Below are positions 6,789-14,288 of a stretch of 22,704 nt of DNA, piece after piece. Every line of letters begins with the position of its first letter. The stretch's first letter is position 1. Under the pieces are notes generated by a model. It was not told the origin of the DNA and searched no databases. It saw only the letters and a program-made list of their open reading frames with translations. The stretch is from the NCBI GenBank assembly GCA_025362915.1, contig JANYEU010000120.1, positions 1-22,704 on the forward strand, given 5' to 3'. Source of the stretch: Chitinophagaceae bacterium. GTDB lineage: Bacteria > Bacteroidota > Bacteroidia > Chitinophagales > Chitinophagaceae. The position numbers were made by a program, and so were the translations under genes.

Positions 6789-7448
6789 ATGTTAGTTGCA
6801 CAATTGATACAGACAGATTACCCAATACTGCACTTGACAGATAAGGTATCGTTTGCCTTGCAGCTAATGGACGACAACGAAATACAAGACCTGCCAGTTG
6901 TTGAAAACGAAACATTTATAGGTTCTGTTTCCAAAGACACTTTATTGGAAGCTGATGAAGAGACTACAATTGATACACTACAAGGTAACTTTAGTAGTAA
7001 TTGCGTAAAGAAAGAAGAATATTTTTTAACAGCTGTGAAAGGAGTAGTTGAAAGTGATAGTACACTTATAGCCGTGATAAACGAATCGAAGGAATACTTG
7101 GGTGTAATTACATCTGCGGCTTTGCTAGAACAGCTTTCAATATATGTGGGTACGGTTGAGCCTGGTGGTATCATTGTATTGGAAGTGGAAAGACGTAATT
7201 ATTCCTTTGGAGAGATAAGCCGGTTGATAGAAACCAATGATGCCTACATTACCCAGTTAAACACTTACACAGAAATTGATACAGGCTTGGTAATAGTATC
7301 ATTAAAGATAAATAAGGTAGAGATAAGCGATATAATAGCCACTTTTCATCGGTATGAATACGTTGTAAGGTATTATTTTGGCGAAGAACAATTTACCAAT
7401 GAACTGAAAGATAATTACAACCATTTGATGACCTATCTAAACATCTAA
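6789..7448 (+). CDS. CBS-pair protein with C-terminal ACT-like domain
   Basis: The 219-residue protein starts with two CBS-like motifs. The first covers about residues 1-58 ('DKVSFALQLMDDNEIQDLPVVEN...FIGSVSKDTLL') and the second about 75-125 ('LIAVINESKEYLGVITSAALLEQL'). CBS pairs bind adenine nucleotides and act as regulatory sensors. The remainder (about 128-200) has the strand-helix pattern of an ACT domain: 'GGIIVLEVERRNYSFGEISRLIE' then 'GLVIVSLKIN'. No enzyme domain is fused, so it may act on a partner. It sits between the hydrolase gene (16 bp) and the barrel gene (61 bp) upstream of NAD kinase. Domain calls are good for CBS and moderate for ACT. Confidence 0.8.
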   Translation: MLVAQLIQTDYPILHLTDKVSFALQLMDDNEIQDLPVVENETFIGSVSKDTLLEADEETTIDTLQGNFSSNCVKKEEYFLTAVKGVVESDSTLIAVINESKEYLGVITSAALLEQLSIYVGTVEPGGIIVLEVERRNYSFGEISRLIETNDAYITQLNTYTEIDTGLVIVSLKINKVEISDIIATFHRYEYVVRYYFGEEQFTNELKDNYNHLMTYLNI

Positions 7449-7509
7449 ACCACACCAGATAATTTCTAGATTGGTCTATAAATTATCAATAATAAACAAC
7501 TATTCATAG

Positions 7510-8931
7510 ATGCGATATTGGCTAAGTTTCTTGCTTTTTTTGTTTACAGGCATTATCTCAACGGTAGCACAAAAAGACAATTCCAATAATGCATTTCATA
7601 ATAATAGCTTTCCCGATTCAACAAAAAAACAAGGAATACTGATTGCCGATATACAAATAGTGGGCAACAGGCGCACAAAACCTTATATTATTCTTAGGGA
7701 AATGAGCCTCAAGGCTGGAGACATAATACCTGCCTCTGAATTACAAAAGCAAATTGAGAAAAGCCGCAACCAAGTTTTCAATACCTCCTTGTTTATAGAG
7801 ACAAATATTACCAGTTCCAGCAAAACAGGCGACATCGTAACCATCAAGGTTGAAGTAAAAGAGCGCTGGTTCTTATTTCCAGTCCCTTATTTTACATTGG
7901 CAGATCGCAACTTTAACCAATGGTGGGTTACAGAACACCGTGACTTTAGCAGGGTAAACTATGGCATACAGGCAACACAATATAACCTGACCGGCAATAA
8001 CGACCCTTTGAGCATCTGGCTTATAAATGGATATAATAAACAGATTAGCCTCCGCTATACACTTCCTTTTTTCAATAAATCATTAAAACATGGTTTTGAT
8101 ATTGGTTATAACTTTATAACCCAAAAGGAAATAACAGATTCTACAAGCTTTAATAAACAAGCATTTATTAAAAGCAACAATTATTTGTTGACGTTTCAAA
8201 GGGCTGATATTTCTTACACATTCCGCCCAGACCAATACTGGCGACACTCTTTTCGGGTGTCATTTACGCATGAACTGGTTTCAGATACCGTATTGATTGC
8301 AAAAAAGTATTATTTCCCTAATAATGAGGCTGCGTTTCAATTCATTGATTTTACCTATAGGGTACGCTATCAGAACCTTGATTATAATGCCTATCCTACA
8401 AAAGGATATTCTTTTGATGCGTACATTTATAAAAGGGGGCTGGACAAAACATCAAACCTATGGCAAGTCGGGTTGGGCGGGATGTATGTGAAACCTGTAT
8501 TCAATAAAACATTCCTAAAACTAGCCGCATCTGGAACAATTAAGACCCCTCCAAACAATTATTTTGTTGATCAACAGTTATATGGTTACACCAGTAATTC
8601 TACGTTGAGGGGATTGGAGTACTATGTTATTGATGGTGATGCGGGCGTGCTAACCCAAGCAACCCTTTTTAGAGAAATTTTAAATTGCAAGTTGAAAACA
8701 TACATAAAAAACAAGAGTTATAACCACATACCTGTCAAGGTTTATTTCAAATTATTTGCCGATGCTGGTTACGCCCACAATGATTACGCAGGAAATAACA
8801 TGCTGAATAATCAGTTGTTATATACAAGCGGTTTTGGTTTGGATATTGTGTCTTTTTATGACTTGTCGTTCGGATTAGAATTTAGTTTTAATCAATTAGG
8901 GCAGCATGGATTATTTTTACACGTACATTAG
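7510..8931 (+). CDS. POTRA plus beta-barrel outer-membrane protein (BamA/TamA-like)
   Basis: The 473-residue protein has a signal peptide (about 1-20, cleavage near VAQ), one POTRA-like domain at about 43-125 ('ILIADIQIVGNRRTKPYIILREMSLKAGD') and a C-terminal barrel of the Omp85/surface-antigen type rich in aromatic alternating strands (from about 140). Full BamA has five POTRA domains and about 800 residues, so this is a short relative, as is common next to nadK in Bacteroidota. A role in outer-membrane protein or lipid handling is likely but not shown. The protein ends in 'GLFLHVH' without the usual final aromatic residue of the barrel signal. It lies 61 bp after the CBS gene and 55 bp before nadK. 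Confidence 0.83.
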   Translation: MRYWLSFLLFLFTGIISTVAQKDNSNNAFHNNSFPDSTKKQGILIADIQIVGNRRTKPYIILREMSLKAGDIIPASELQKQIEKSRNQVFNTSLFIETNITSSSKTGDIVTIKVEVKERWFLFPVPYFTLADRNFNQWWVTEHRDFSRVNYGIQATQYNLTGNNDPLSIWLINGYNKQISLRYTLPFFNKSLKHGFDIGYNFITQKEITDSTSFNKQAFIKSNNYLLTFQRADISYTFRPDQYWRHSFRVSFTHELVSDTVLIAKKYYFPNNEAAFQFIDFTYRVRYQNLDYNAYPTKGYSFDAYIYKRGLDKTSNLWQVGLGGMYVKPVFNKTFLKLAASGTIKTPPNNYFVDQQLYGYTSNSTLRGLEYYVIDGDAGVLTQATLFREILNCKLKTYIKNKSYNHIPVKVYFKLFADAGYAHNDYAGNNMLNNQLLYTSGFGLDIVSFYDLSFGLEFSFNQLGQHGLFLHVH

Positions 8932-8986
8932 CTTCATTGCAGGATAGGTTTTAGTGTGATTTGTTGAGGTTATTAAAAAGAAATTT

Positions 8987-9865
8987 ATGAAAATTGCTAT
9001 ATACAGCAGGGGCTTGGATCAGGAGCAAGAGACCCCTCTGTTAATTTTATTGGAGGAGTTGGCTAAGTATAAAGTATCTGTATTGATATTCCGCCCTTTA
9101 TTAAATCAATATAATTTACCTACCCCACTTTTAGAAAATGTAACCCCTTTTGATGGATATGTGGATTTAGATAGTCAGACGGATTGCCTTATAACCCTTG
9201 GCGGCGATGGTACTATTCTGGATGCCACTACCGTAGTTAGAGAAAAAAAGATACCCTTACTGGGAATTAACTTTGGAAGGCTTGGTTTTTTGGCAAACAT
9301 CAGTAAAAATGAATTAAAGTCTGCTGTTGATGCAATCATCAACCGTACATTCATTTCTGATAGGCGAAGCCTTATCCATTTAGATGCAAACATTCCCTTG
9401 TTTGGTGAAAGCCCTTTTGCCCTCAACGAGTTTTCTATCCATAAAAGAGATACTTCACCAATGATTAAGATACATACTTATCTAAACGGTGAATTTCTAA
9501 ATACCTTTTGGGCAGATGGGTTGATAGTTGCCACCCCTACAGGTTCTACAGGTTATAGTTTAAGCTGTACGGGCCCAATTGTTTTCCCCGATTCTAGAAA
9601 CTTTATCATTACTCCCGTTGCCCCACATAACCTTAATGTGAGGAGTATTGTTGTTGCCGATACAAGCATACTTTCATTTGAAATAGAAAGCCGTGCCGAT
9701 GAGTTTATTTGTGCTTTGGATGCAAGAAGGGAAATTGTAGATAAGAAGATACAGTTAGCCGTGAAGAGAGAATCTTTTGATGTAAATCTTATCAAATTGA
9801 ATGAGAACTCTTTCCTTTCTACATTAAGAGAAAAACTTACTTGGGGAATGGATAAACGTAACTAA
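8987..9865 (+). CDS. nadK: NAD kinase
   Basis: NAD kinase phosphorylates NAD to NADP with ATP or polyphosphate and is the only source of NADP in most bacteria. The 292-residue length is standard. Motifs visible are the catalytic GGDGT (G72 to T76, with Asp74), 'GINFGRLGFLA', the conserved 'NEFSIHK' and 'ADGLIVATPTGSTGYSLSCTGPI', then the C-terminal 'LDARREI' strand. The start ATG at 8987 gives the expected 'MKIAIYSRG' first strand. It follows the barrel gene by 55 bp and precedes rsgA by about 134 bp, so it is probably the last gene of the hydrolase-CBS-barrel-nadK unit. Assignment is very strong. Confidence 0.96.
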   Translation: MKIAIYSRGLDQEQETPLLILLEELAKYKVSVLIFRPLLNQYNLPTPLLENVTPFDGYVDLDSQTDCLITLGGDGTILDATTVVREKKIPLLGINFGRLGFLANISKNELKSAVDAIINRTFISDRRSLIHLDANIPLFGESPFALNEFSIHKRDTSPMIKIHTYLNGEFLNTFWADGLIVATPTGSTGYSLSCTGPIVFPDSRNFIITPVAPHNLNVRSIVVADTSILSFEIESRADEFICALDARREIVDKKIQLAVKRESFDVNLIKLNENSFLSTLREKLTWGMDKRN

Positions 9866-9999
9866 TTATAATTATCCGAAAAAGTTTTCATTGGTGTTTA
9901 CACATAAAAAAGTAAAAGATTGAATCAATCCTTTCACTCAAATCATTTAATCCTGCTCCATAAAACAGATAACCTCCTTAAACTGTATCTTCGTTTTTG

Positions 10000-10938
10000 A
10001 TGAAGGCATTAGTATATAAATCTACAGGTAGTTGGTATGTGGTAAAAACCACCGAAGGAAAGGTATACAATGCACGTATAAAAGGTATTTTTAAGATAGA
10101 CGGCATCACTTCTACCAATCCATTGGCCGTTGGCGATGAGGTTGATATGGTAATAGAAAACGAGGTAGAAGATACCGGCACCATAACCTATATCTATCCA
10201 CGGGTGAATTATGTAGCCCGTACAAGCCCCCGACAAAAAAACCAGCGGCACATCATTGCTTCCAACTTAGACCAAGCATTATTGTTTGCCACGCTAAAAG
10301 ACCCCAAAACAAGTACTGGTTTCATTGATAGGTTCTTGGTTGCCTGCGAAATGTATCATTTGCCAGCCATAATCGTTTTTAATAAGAGTGATGTTTACCG
10401 GAAAAAAGAACTGGATAAGTTTCATGAGATAAAACAAACCTATGAGGCTATTGGCTATACTGTTTTACTAACAAGCATCGCCAAAAAAGAAGGACTGAAA
10501 GAAGTAGAAACCTTGCTACAAAATAAGACAACACTTCTCAGCGGACATAGTGGTGTAGGTAAATCTACCTTTATCAATGAATTATTTCCTAAATTAAGTT
10601 TAAAAACACAGGAAGTAAGCGGATGGAGTGGCAAGGGATTACACACCACCACTTTTGCAGAAATGTTCGACCTTCCTTTTGGTGGTAAAATAATTGATAC
10701 GCCGGGTATCAGGGAACTGGGCTTGTCGGACGTGAAACGCCAAGAGATAAGCGGTTATTTTCCTGAAATGAAAGCCTTGGTAAATGATTGCCAGTTTAAT
10801 AATTGCATGCACTTTAACGAACAGGATTGTGCTGTGAAAGATGCTGTTAATAATGGCAAATTGTCTCCAGAAAGATATGTTAGTTACCTAAACATTGTAG
10901 ATAGCATAAAGGACAATGAGTGGGAGAAGAAAATTTAA
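10000..10938 (+). CDS. rsgA: Ribosome small-subunit GTPase RsgA
   Basis: RsgA is a circularly permuted GTPase that checks late maturation of the 30S subunit. The 312-residue protein shows the permuted motif order G4-G1-G3: NKSD at 128-131, GHSGVGKST at 182-190 and DTPG at 233-236; the likely G2 is 'GLHTTT'. An N-terminal OB-fold precedes this, and the zinc knuckle C264-x4-C269-x-H271-x5-C277 follows, all four ligands present. The ATG at 10000 begins 'MKALVYKSTG'; a TTG three bases earlier is not needed. The gap upstream (9866-9999) has a short palindrome GATTGAATCAATC and no clear promoter. The gene converges with a lipoprotein gene. Confidence 0.95.
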   Translation: MKALVYKSTGSWYVVKTTEGKVYNARIKGIFKIDGITSTNPLAVGDEVDMVIENEVEDTGTITYIYPRVNYVARTSPRQKNQRHIIASNLDQALLFATLKDPKTSTGFIDRFLVACEMYHLPAIIVFNKSDVYRKKELDKFHEIKQTYEAIGYTVLLTSIAKKEGLKEVETLLQNKTTLLSGHSGVGKSTFINELFPKLSLKTQEVSGWSGKGLHTTTFAEMFDLPFGGKIIDTPGIRELGLSDVKRQEISGYFPEMKALVNDCQFNNCMHFNEQDCAVKDAVNNGKLSPERYVSYLNIVDSIKDNEWEKKI

Positions 10939-10949
10939 CCGCTATAACA

Positions 10950-10961
10950 CCCCTTTAGGGG
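10950..10961. repeat. Short GC hairpin between convergent genes
   Basis: CCCC (10950-10953) and GGGG (10958-10961) flank TTTA, in a 49-bp gap between the stops of rsgA (+) and the lipoprotein gene (-). The stem is short and no T run follows, but placement suits a bidirectional transcription end. Similar C-tract/TTTA/G-tract words are common between Bacteroidota genes, from memory. Confidence 0.4.
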
Positions 10962-10987
10962 GATGGGGACAGGATAGAGGTTTCAAA

Positions 10988-11344
10988 TTAATACGGTGCC
11001 GATTGTGACTTCTTTGCCAACTTCTCGTCTCTTTTCAATTGCCTTTCCAATGCCTTATCTTCTGCTTGTTGCTTTTTAAGTTTTTCCTTTTGGTCTTTTG
11101 TCAGCTTGGCTGGCTTCTCCACCTCACCAGTTCTTATTCCCTTCTTTAGGGATGTTTTCTTACCTGTTACAGGGTCTCCTTTTGCGGTAGCATGTTTCGC
11201 CGCTTTTTGTCTGCTGTAGTATGCATTTATCCTTTCTGCCCCAAAAGCTGCCGTGGGGCAACCTGTTTGCGAGCTTGAGTGGCCAAATATGCCGCAGCCA
11301 GTCAGGCACCCAATAATAAATATGTAGAAAAGAATCTTCTTCAT
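10988..11344 (-). CDS. Lys-rich small lipoprotein
   Basis: The 118-residue product has a signal with lipobox LTGC (Cys17), then a small Gly/Ser/Cys segment, and a highly charged C-terminal half (about 60-115) rich in Lys and Glu with heptad-like spacing ('KLTKDQKEKLKKQQAEDK' and 'ALERQLKRDEKLAKK'), likely helical or coiled-coil. This makes an envelope lipoprotein with a basic tail, which could touch peptidoglycan or nucleic acid; that is inference. It lies 12 bp downstream of the gamma-carbonic-anhydrase gene on the same strand, so the two are probably co-transcribed. I do not recognise the family. Confidence 0.75.
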   Translation of the reverse strand: MKKILFYIFIIGCLTGCGIFGHSSSQTGCPTAAFGAERINAYYSRQKAAKHATAKGDPVTGKKTSLKKGIRTGEVEKPAKLTKDQKEKLKKQQAEDKALERQLKRDEKLAKKSQSAPY

Positions 11345-11356
11345 AAAACAAAAGTA

Positions 11357-11890
11357 CTATTTATTGGCGTCATTATATTCTTCAAACCAACTGGAATATT
11401 TTACGTAATTGTTCGCTATCCTGTTTATCTCGCCGCTTATCAGTTCTTCAGAAATATCTTTTACCTTTTTTGCAGGCACACCTGCATAAATGGTTCCTGC
11501 CTCTATTACCGTTCCTTCCAGTACCACAGCCCCTGCTGCAACAATAGAGTTGCTGTTTACCACGCACCTATCCATCACTATTGCCCCCATTCCTATCAGC
11601 ACATTGTCTTTTATGGTGCAGCCATGTACCAAGGCATTGTGCCCTATGGATACACTGTTGCCTATAACGGTAGGATTCTTTTGGTAAGTGCAATGTATTA
11701 CCGCGCCATCCTGCACGTTTACCTTGTTGCCCATGGTAATGCTATTTACATCGCCCCGTATCACGGCATTAAACCATACACTTCCTTCATCGCCCATGGT
11801 TACGTCGCCCACTATGGTTGCATTTGGTGCAATAAAACAGTTGTTGCCAAATTTCGGGGTTTTACCAAGAAGGGGAAGTATTAAAGCCAT
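11357..11890 (-). CDS. Gamma-carbonic-anhydrase-family hexapeptide protein
   Basis: The 177-residue protein is a left-handed beta-helix with many hexapeptide repeats ([LIV]-G-x-x-x-x). The three zinc ligands of gamma-class carbonic anhydrase are in the expected spacing: H66 in 'VIHC', H84 and H89 in 'SIGHNALVHG' (a five-residue step as in the archaeal Cam enzyme). It ends in a helix ('EELISGEINRIANNYVKYSSWF') that usually packs against the trimer. Family members of this YrdA/PaaY type may hydrate CO2, though not all are active, because some lack extra catalytic loop residues. The start ATG (11888-11890) opens 'MALILPLLGKTPKFGNN', a standard beginning. A repeat hairpin lies upstream; the lipoprotein gene follows by 12 bp. 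Confidence 0.9.
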   Translation of the reverse strand: MALILPLLGKTPKFGNNCFIAPNATIVGDVTMGDEGSVWFNAVIRGDVNSITMGNKVNVQDGAVIHCTYQKNPTVIGNSVSIGHNALVHGCTIKDNVLIGMGAIVMDRCVVNSNSIVAAGAVVLEGTVIEAGTIYAGVPAKKVKDISEELISGEINRIANNYVKYSSWFEEYNDANK

Positions 11891-11896
11891 GTGAAG

Positions 11897-11990
11897 TAGT
11901 TATGAGTTATTTAAATATGAATTATGAGTTTTTTGCAACTTGTTTAGTACCTGTAAGGACTTATAACTCATCATTTATAACTCATAACTA
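11897..11990. repeat. Intergenic repeat with 14-bp inverted ends
   Basis: TAGTTATGAGTTAT (11897-11910) and ATAACTCATAACTA (11977-11990) are exact reverse complements. In between, TTATAACTCAT occurs twice (11961-11971 and 11975-11985), and ATTATGAGTT (11921-11930) is a partial inverse copy. It fills the gap between the two minus-strand genes, overlapping no coding region. It is the same design as 5239-5315 and 12527-12576, with a different core word. Confidence 0.7.
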
Positions 11991-11994
11991 GTTT

Positions 11995-12411
11995 TTATCT
12001 AATTGTTATGCCCTCCGAAACCTGCAATTCTTTTCTTCTGGCTATGTATTCATTATAGTTTAGCGGGCCATTAATGCCGTCAAACGATTTGTCAATTATC
12101 CAATATTGGTCGGCTAATTTATTTTGCTTTTCCCAAAGGCTTGTCTCTTCAAAAATAGCCTTTGCCTTATCCGTTATCTTTCTGTGTATCAGGATAAATT
12201 TCGGATCTTTATTACAATCAATTATTTCCCCCAGAATAACATCCTCAAAATTTTCCCCATTGCTGTGTACCACTTTAATACTTGCCGGATTTTCTTTATT
12301 ACCCATCAGATAGTAATTAGATCCTAGCGTTTGTTTTTGCATATCGTCTCTACAACTGCTTAAACTAGCAATCAATAACAGGGTAAAAAAAATTTGAACA
12401 TGTTTCTTCAT
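11995..12411 (-). CDS. Small lipoprotein of unknown function
   Basis: The 138-residue protein has a hydrophobic signal ending in the lipobox SLSSC (Cys20), followed by Arg-Asp-Asp, so it should be a lipidated envelope protein. The mature part begins 'DDMQKQTLGSNYYLMGNKENP' and continues with 'DQYWIIDKSFDG'. I think it belongs with small Bacteroidota lipoproteins of the DUF3997 kind, but this is from memory and weak. No catalytic motif is seen. It is followed downstream (same strand) by the gamma-carbonic-anhydrase gene with a repeat hairpin between, and preceded by the YciO-type gene. Confidence 0.72.
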   Translation of the reverse strand: MKKHVQIFFTLLLIASLSSCRDDMQKQTLGSNYYLMGNKENPASIKVVHSNGENFEDVILGEIIDCNKDPKFILIHRKITDKAKAIFEETSLWEKQNKLADQYWIIDKSFDGINGPLNYNEYIARRKELQVSEGITIR

Positions 12412-12526
12412 CGGTGGTATATCTTTTAAAATATGTATAGACCATTATTTAGGGTGGGTAAAAATATAGACTGATTTTAAAATGAAGGATTTTATTTTAT
12501 TTTTTTAGTGATGAAAGGGTTTAGTG

Positions 12527-12576
12527 TTGAGTTGTACGTTTTACGTATAACTTACAACGTAAAACGTACAACTCAA
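12527..12576. repeat. 20-bp inverted repeat overlapping the end of the YciO-type gene
   Basis: The arms 12527-12546 and 12557-12576 are exact reverse complements of 20 bases around a 10-base loop. The stretch 12543-12573 matches 5285-5315 in 30 of 31 positions. The right arm includes the stop codon (12573-12575) of the minus-strand gene. The gene appears to end inside the repeat, which suggests that the repeat inserted or grew at a gene end. Confidence 0.82.
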
Positions 12577-13187
12577 TTCTCCCACGCCCCTGCACCCATC
12601 CGCACCACTTCGTATTCCTCTTTGGTGCAGTCTATAATGGTAGAGGGGGTCATGCCGCCAATACCGCCATCCACCACTATGTCCACCAGGTTCTTAAAGT
12701 TCTCGTATATCAGTTCCGGGTCTGTATATTCCTCCACCATTTCTCCCGGTAAAGAGGCAGAAAGTAACGGATGCCCTAATTGTTCGGCAATCGTTTTTGT
12801 AATCAGGTTATCCGGAATACGCAACCCAATGGTACTCTTTTTAGACTGTAATATTTTTGGCACTTCCTTGCTTGCGGGCAAAATGAATGTATAAGGTCCC
12901 GGCAAGTAGTTTTTTAGCAACCTGTATAGTGGTGTACCGATGCTTTTGGTGTATTTGCTAAGGTCGGAGAGGTCATTGCACACAAAACTCAATTGTACTT
13001 TTTGCGGATCCACATTCTTTATGCGGGCCACCCTTTCTATTGCCTTATGCTGAAAAATATCGCATCCCAAACCATAGATGGTATCTGTGGGGTAGATGAT
13101 AACACCGCCCGACAACAGGCAATCCACAATGGTACTGATGTGCCGCTGATTGGGGTTGACCGGATGAATTTCTAAAAACAAAGCCAT
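12573..13187 (-). CDS. YciO-type YrdC/Sua5 family protein
   Basis: The 204-residue protein has the YrdC fold of threonylcarbamoyl-AMP synthase, which starts t6A modification of tRNA. It is closer to E. coli YciO than to TsaC: 'IHPVNPNQRHISTIVDCLLSGGVIIYPTDTIYGLGC', 'PGPYTFILPASKEVPKIL', 'TIGLRIPDN' and 'LLSASLPGE' match YciO segments, and the 'SxN' motif of TsaC/Sua5 ends in S rather than N. YciO in E. coli does not replace TsaC well, so activity is uncertain; Bacteroidota often have both. I chose the ATG at 13187 ('MALFLEIHP') because 14 residues encoded upstream look non-homologous. The stop is inside a repeat. A TsaC, if any, would be elsewhere. Confidence 0.87.
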   Translation of the reverse strand: MALFLEIHPVNPNQRHISTIVDCLLSGGVIIYPTDTIYGLGCDIFQHKAIERVARIKNVDPQKVQLSFVCNDLSDLSKYTKSIGTPLYRLLKNYLPGPYTFILPASKEVPKILQSKKSTIGLRIPDNLITKTIAEQLGHPLLSASLPGEMVEEYTDPELIYENFKNLVDIVVDGGIGGMTPSTIIDCTKEEYEVVRMGAGAWEN

Positions 13188-13229
13188 GATGCAAGATACA
13201 GAATTTATTAATGGAAATGGGATAGGCAT

Positions 13230-13259
13230 AAAAAAACGCCCCTTTTTTAGGAGGGGCGT
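13230..13259 (-). terminator. Intrinsic terminator for the two-part protein gene
   Basis: On the minus strand, ACGCCCCT (complement of 13252-13259) and AGGGGCGT (complement of 13236-13243) form an 8-bp GC-rich stem followed by six or more T (complement of 13230-13236). It lies about 35 bases after the stop of the 13292-13951 gene and before the next minus-strand gene. The gap just upstream has two GTCGAAAG copies (13263-13270, 13278-13285). Confidence 0.88.
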
Positions 13260-13291
13260 GCCGTCGAAAGCGTACTAGTCGAAAGTACTTA

Positions 13292-13951
13292 TTATTTACA
13301 AGAGAAAGGTAATATGTTACTCAATACACTGACACCGGCAGTGTTGGTGGCATAACAGGCAATAAACAAATCCGTTTTGCTAGGCAAGCCCGTAACGGTT
13401 ATTCGTCTTTGTTTGGAAGAACCTGTAAATGTTTGTGCGCCTACTGATGTGTTTGTAAAAAAGATGCCCACTTTCTTCAATCCACTCAAATCGGTTGAAA
13501 TGATAAACTCGTAGGTTACGTCACCCAATGAACCCACTAAAAAGCCCGCTTCGCCCACTGCATCAATAAATAGGAATTCAATGGCGGGCTTGTTGGCAAC
13601 CACAACTGCATTTGCCTCTCCGGTTGTGGCAACAAAACCAGAGGCAAGAATAATTATTTCATTACCTTGTGCAAGGCTGTCCACATAATCTGCCAATGCA
13701 TTAAATGTTACATCAACAATATCAAAGGCATCTATCACCAGATCGGCAGAGCCGGGTGCCTTTGTAAGGGCAACCTTTATGGCATCCCTCACATCTATAA
13801 GCTCTGAGGTAACCTCTGAATATAGAACGGGAGGTTCTTGGAATTGACTTGTAACGGGCGACATTTCACCTAATACGTTAGTTAAGAATGCAACTTTTTT
13901 ATCTTGTGGATAACCTTTGAAATTTCTGGATACTTTTTTCGTACGTAGCAT
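13292..13951 (-). CDS. Bacteroidota protein with Fn3-like C-terminal half, unknown function
   Basis: The 219-residue protein has no signal peptide. The first half (about 1-110) is helical, beginning 'RNFKGYPQDKKVAFLTNVLGEM' and ending 'LADYVDSLAQGNEIIILASGF'. The second half (about 125-215) has a beta-sandwich pattern ending in 'LFIACYATNTAGVSVLSNILPF', typical of a fibronectin-type-III fold. I recall similar 200-220-residue proteins in many Bacteroidota genomes, often in several copies, with no known job. It is possible that they are phage-tail or contractile-injection related, but nothing nearby supports that. It has its own strong terminator (13230-13259) and is the last gene before the AT-rich island. 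Its AUG is at 13951. Confidence 0.75.
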   Translation of the reverse strand: MLRTKKVSRNFKGYPQDKKVAFLTNVLGEMSPVTSQFQEPPVLYSEVTSELIDVRDAIKVALTKAPGSADLVIDAFDIVDVTFNALADYVDSLAQGNEIIILASGFVATTGEANAVVVANKPAIEFLFIDAVGEAGFLVGSLGDVTYEFIISTDLSGLKKVGIFFTNTSVGAQTFTGSSKQRRITVTGLPSKTDLFIACYATNTAGVSVLSNILPFSCK

Positions 13952-14200
13952 AATCGTTGTTTTATTTTGTTGATATTTTCAACTTGGTGAAGTAAGCGAT
14001 TCTATAGTGGTTTTGGCTTTCTAATTTGACTAAATGCATACAATCCAACTTTATTCACCGATTACCCATCCTTATTCCGCATATCGACAATAAAAACTGC
14101 CAAAACCTGAAAAAAGCACCTGAAAAGTTTGGAGGATAAAATGGAAACGGAGGATAAGCAGCTGCTTTCCTCACAGATGAAGTTGTAAAATGGCGAGACT

Positions 14201-14276
14201 CACCTTCTTTTGGGAGAAACCCACCTCCTTTTGGGCAAAACCCACCTGGTTATGGAGCAAGAGGAGGTGGGTTTTG
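14201..14276. repeat. 21-bp tandem repeat with inverted copy (hairpin)
   Basis: Two 21-base units, CACCTTCTTTTGGGAGAAAC plus C (14201-14221) and CACCTCCTTTTGGGCAAAAC plus C (14222-14242), are in tandem, and a third starts (CACCT). AGGTGGGTTTTG (14265-14276) is the exact reverse complement of CAAAACCCACCT (14236-14247), and GGAGGTGGGTTT (14263-14274) that of AAACCCACCTCC (14217-14228). So the right arm can pair with either unit, giving two alternative hairpins. Confidence 0.75.
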
Positions 14277-14288
14277 AAGGGAAGTGGT

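Noticed and set aside
11279..11884. 201-codon plus-strand frame
   Set aside because: Antisense to the gamma-carbonic-anhydrase gene, rich in His/Tyr repeats that mirror the hexapeptide codons.
14201..14247. CRISPR array
   Set aside because: Two units in direct contact without spacers and no cas genes.
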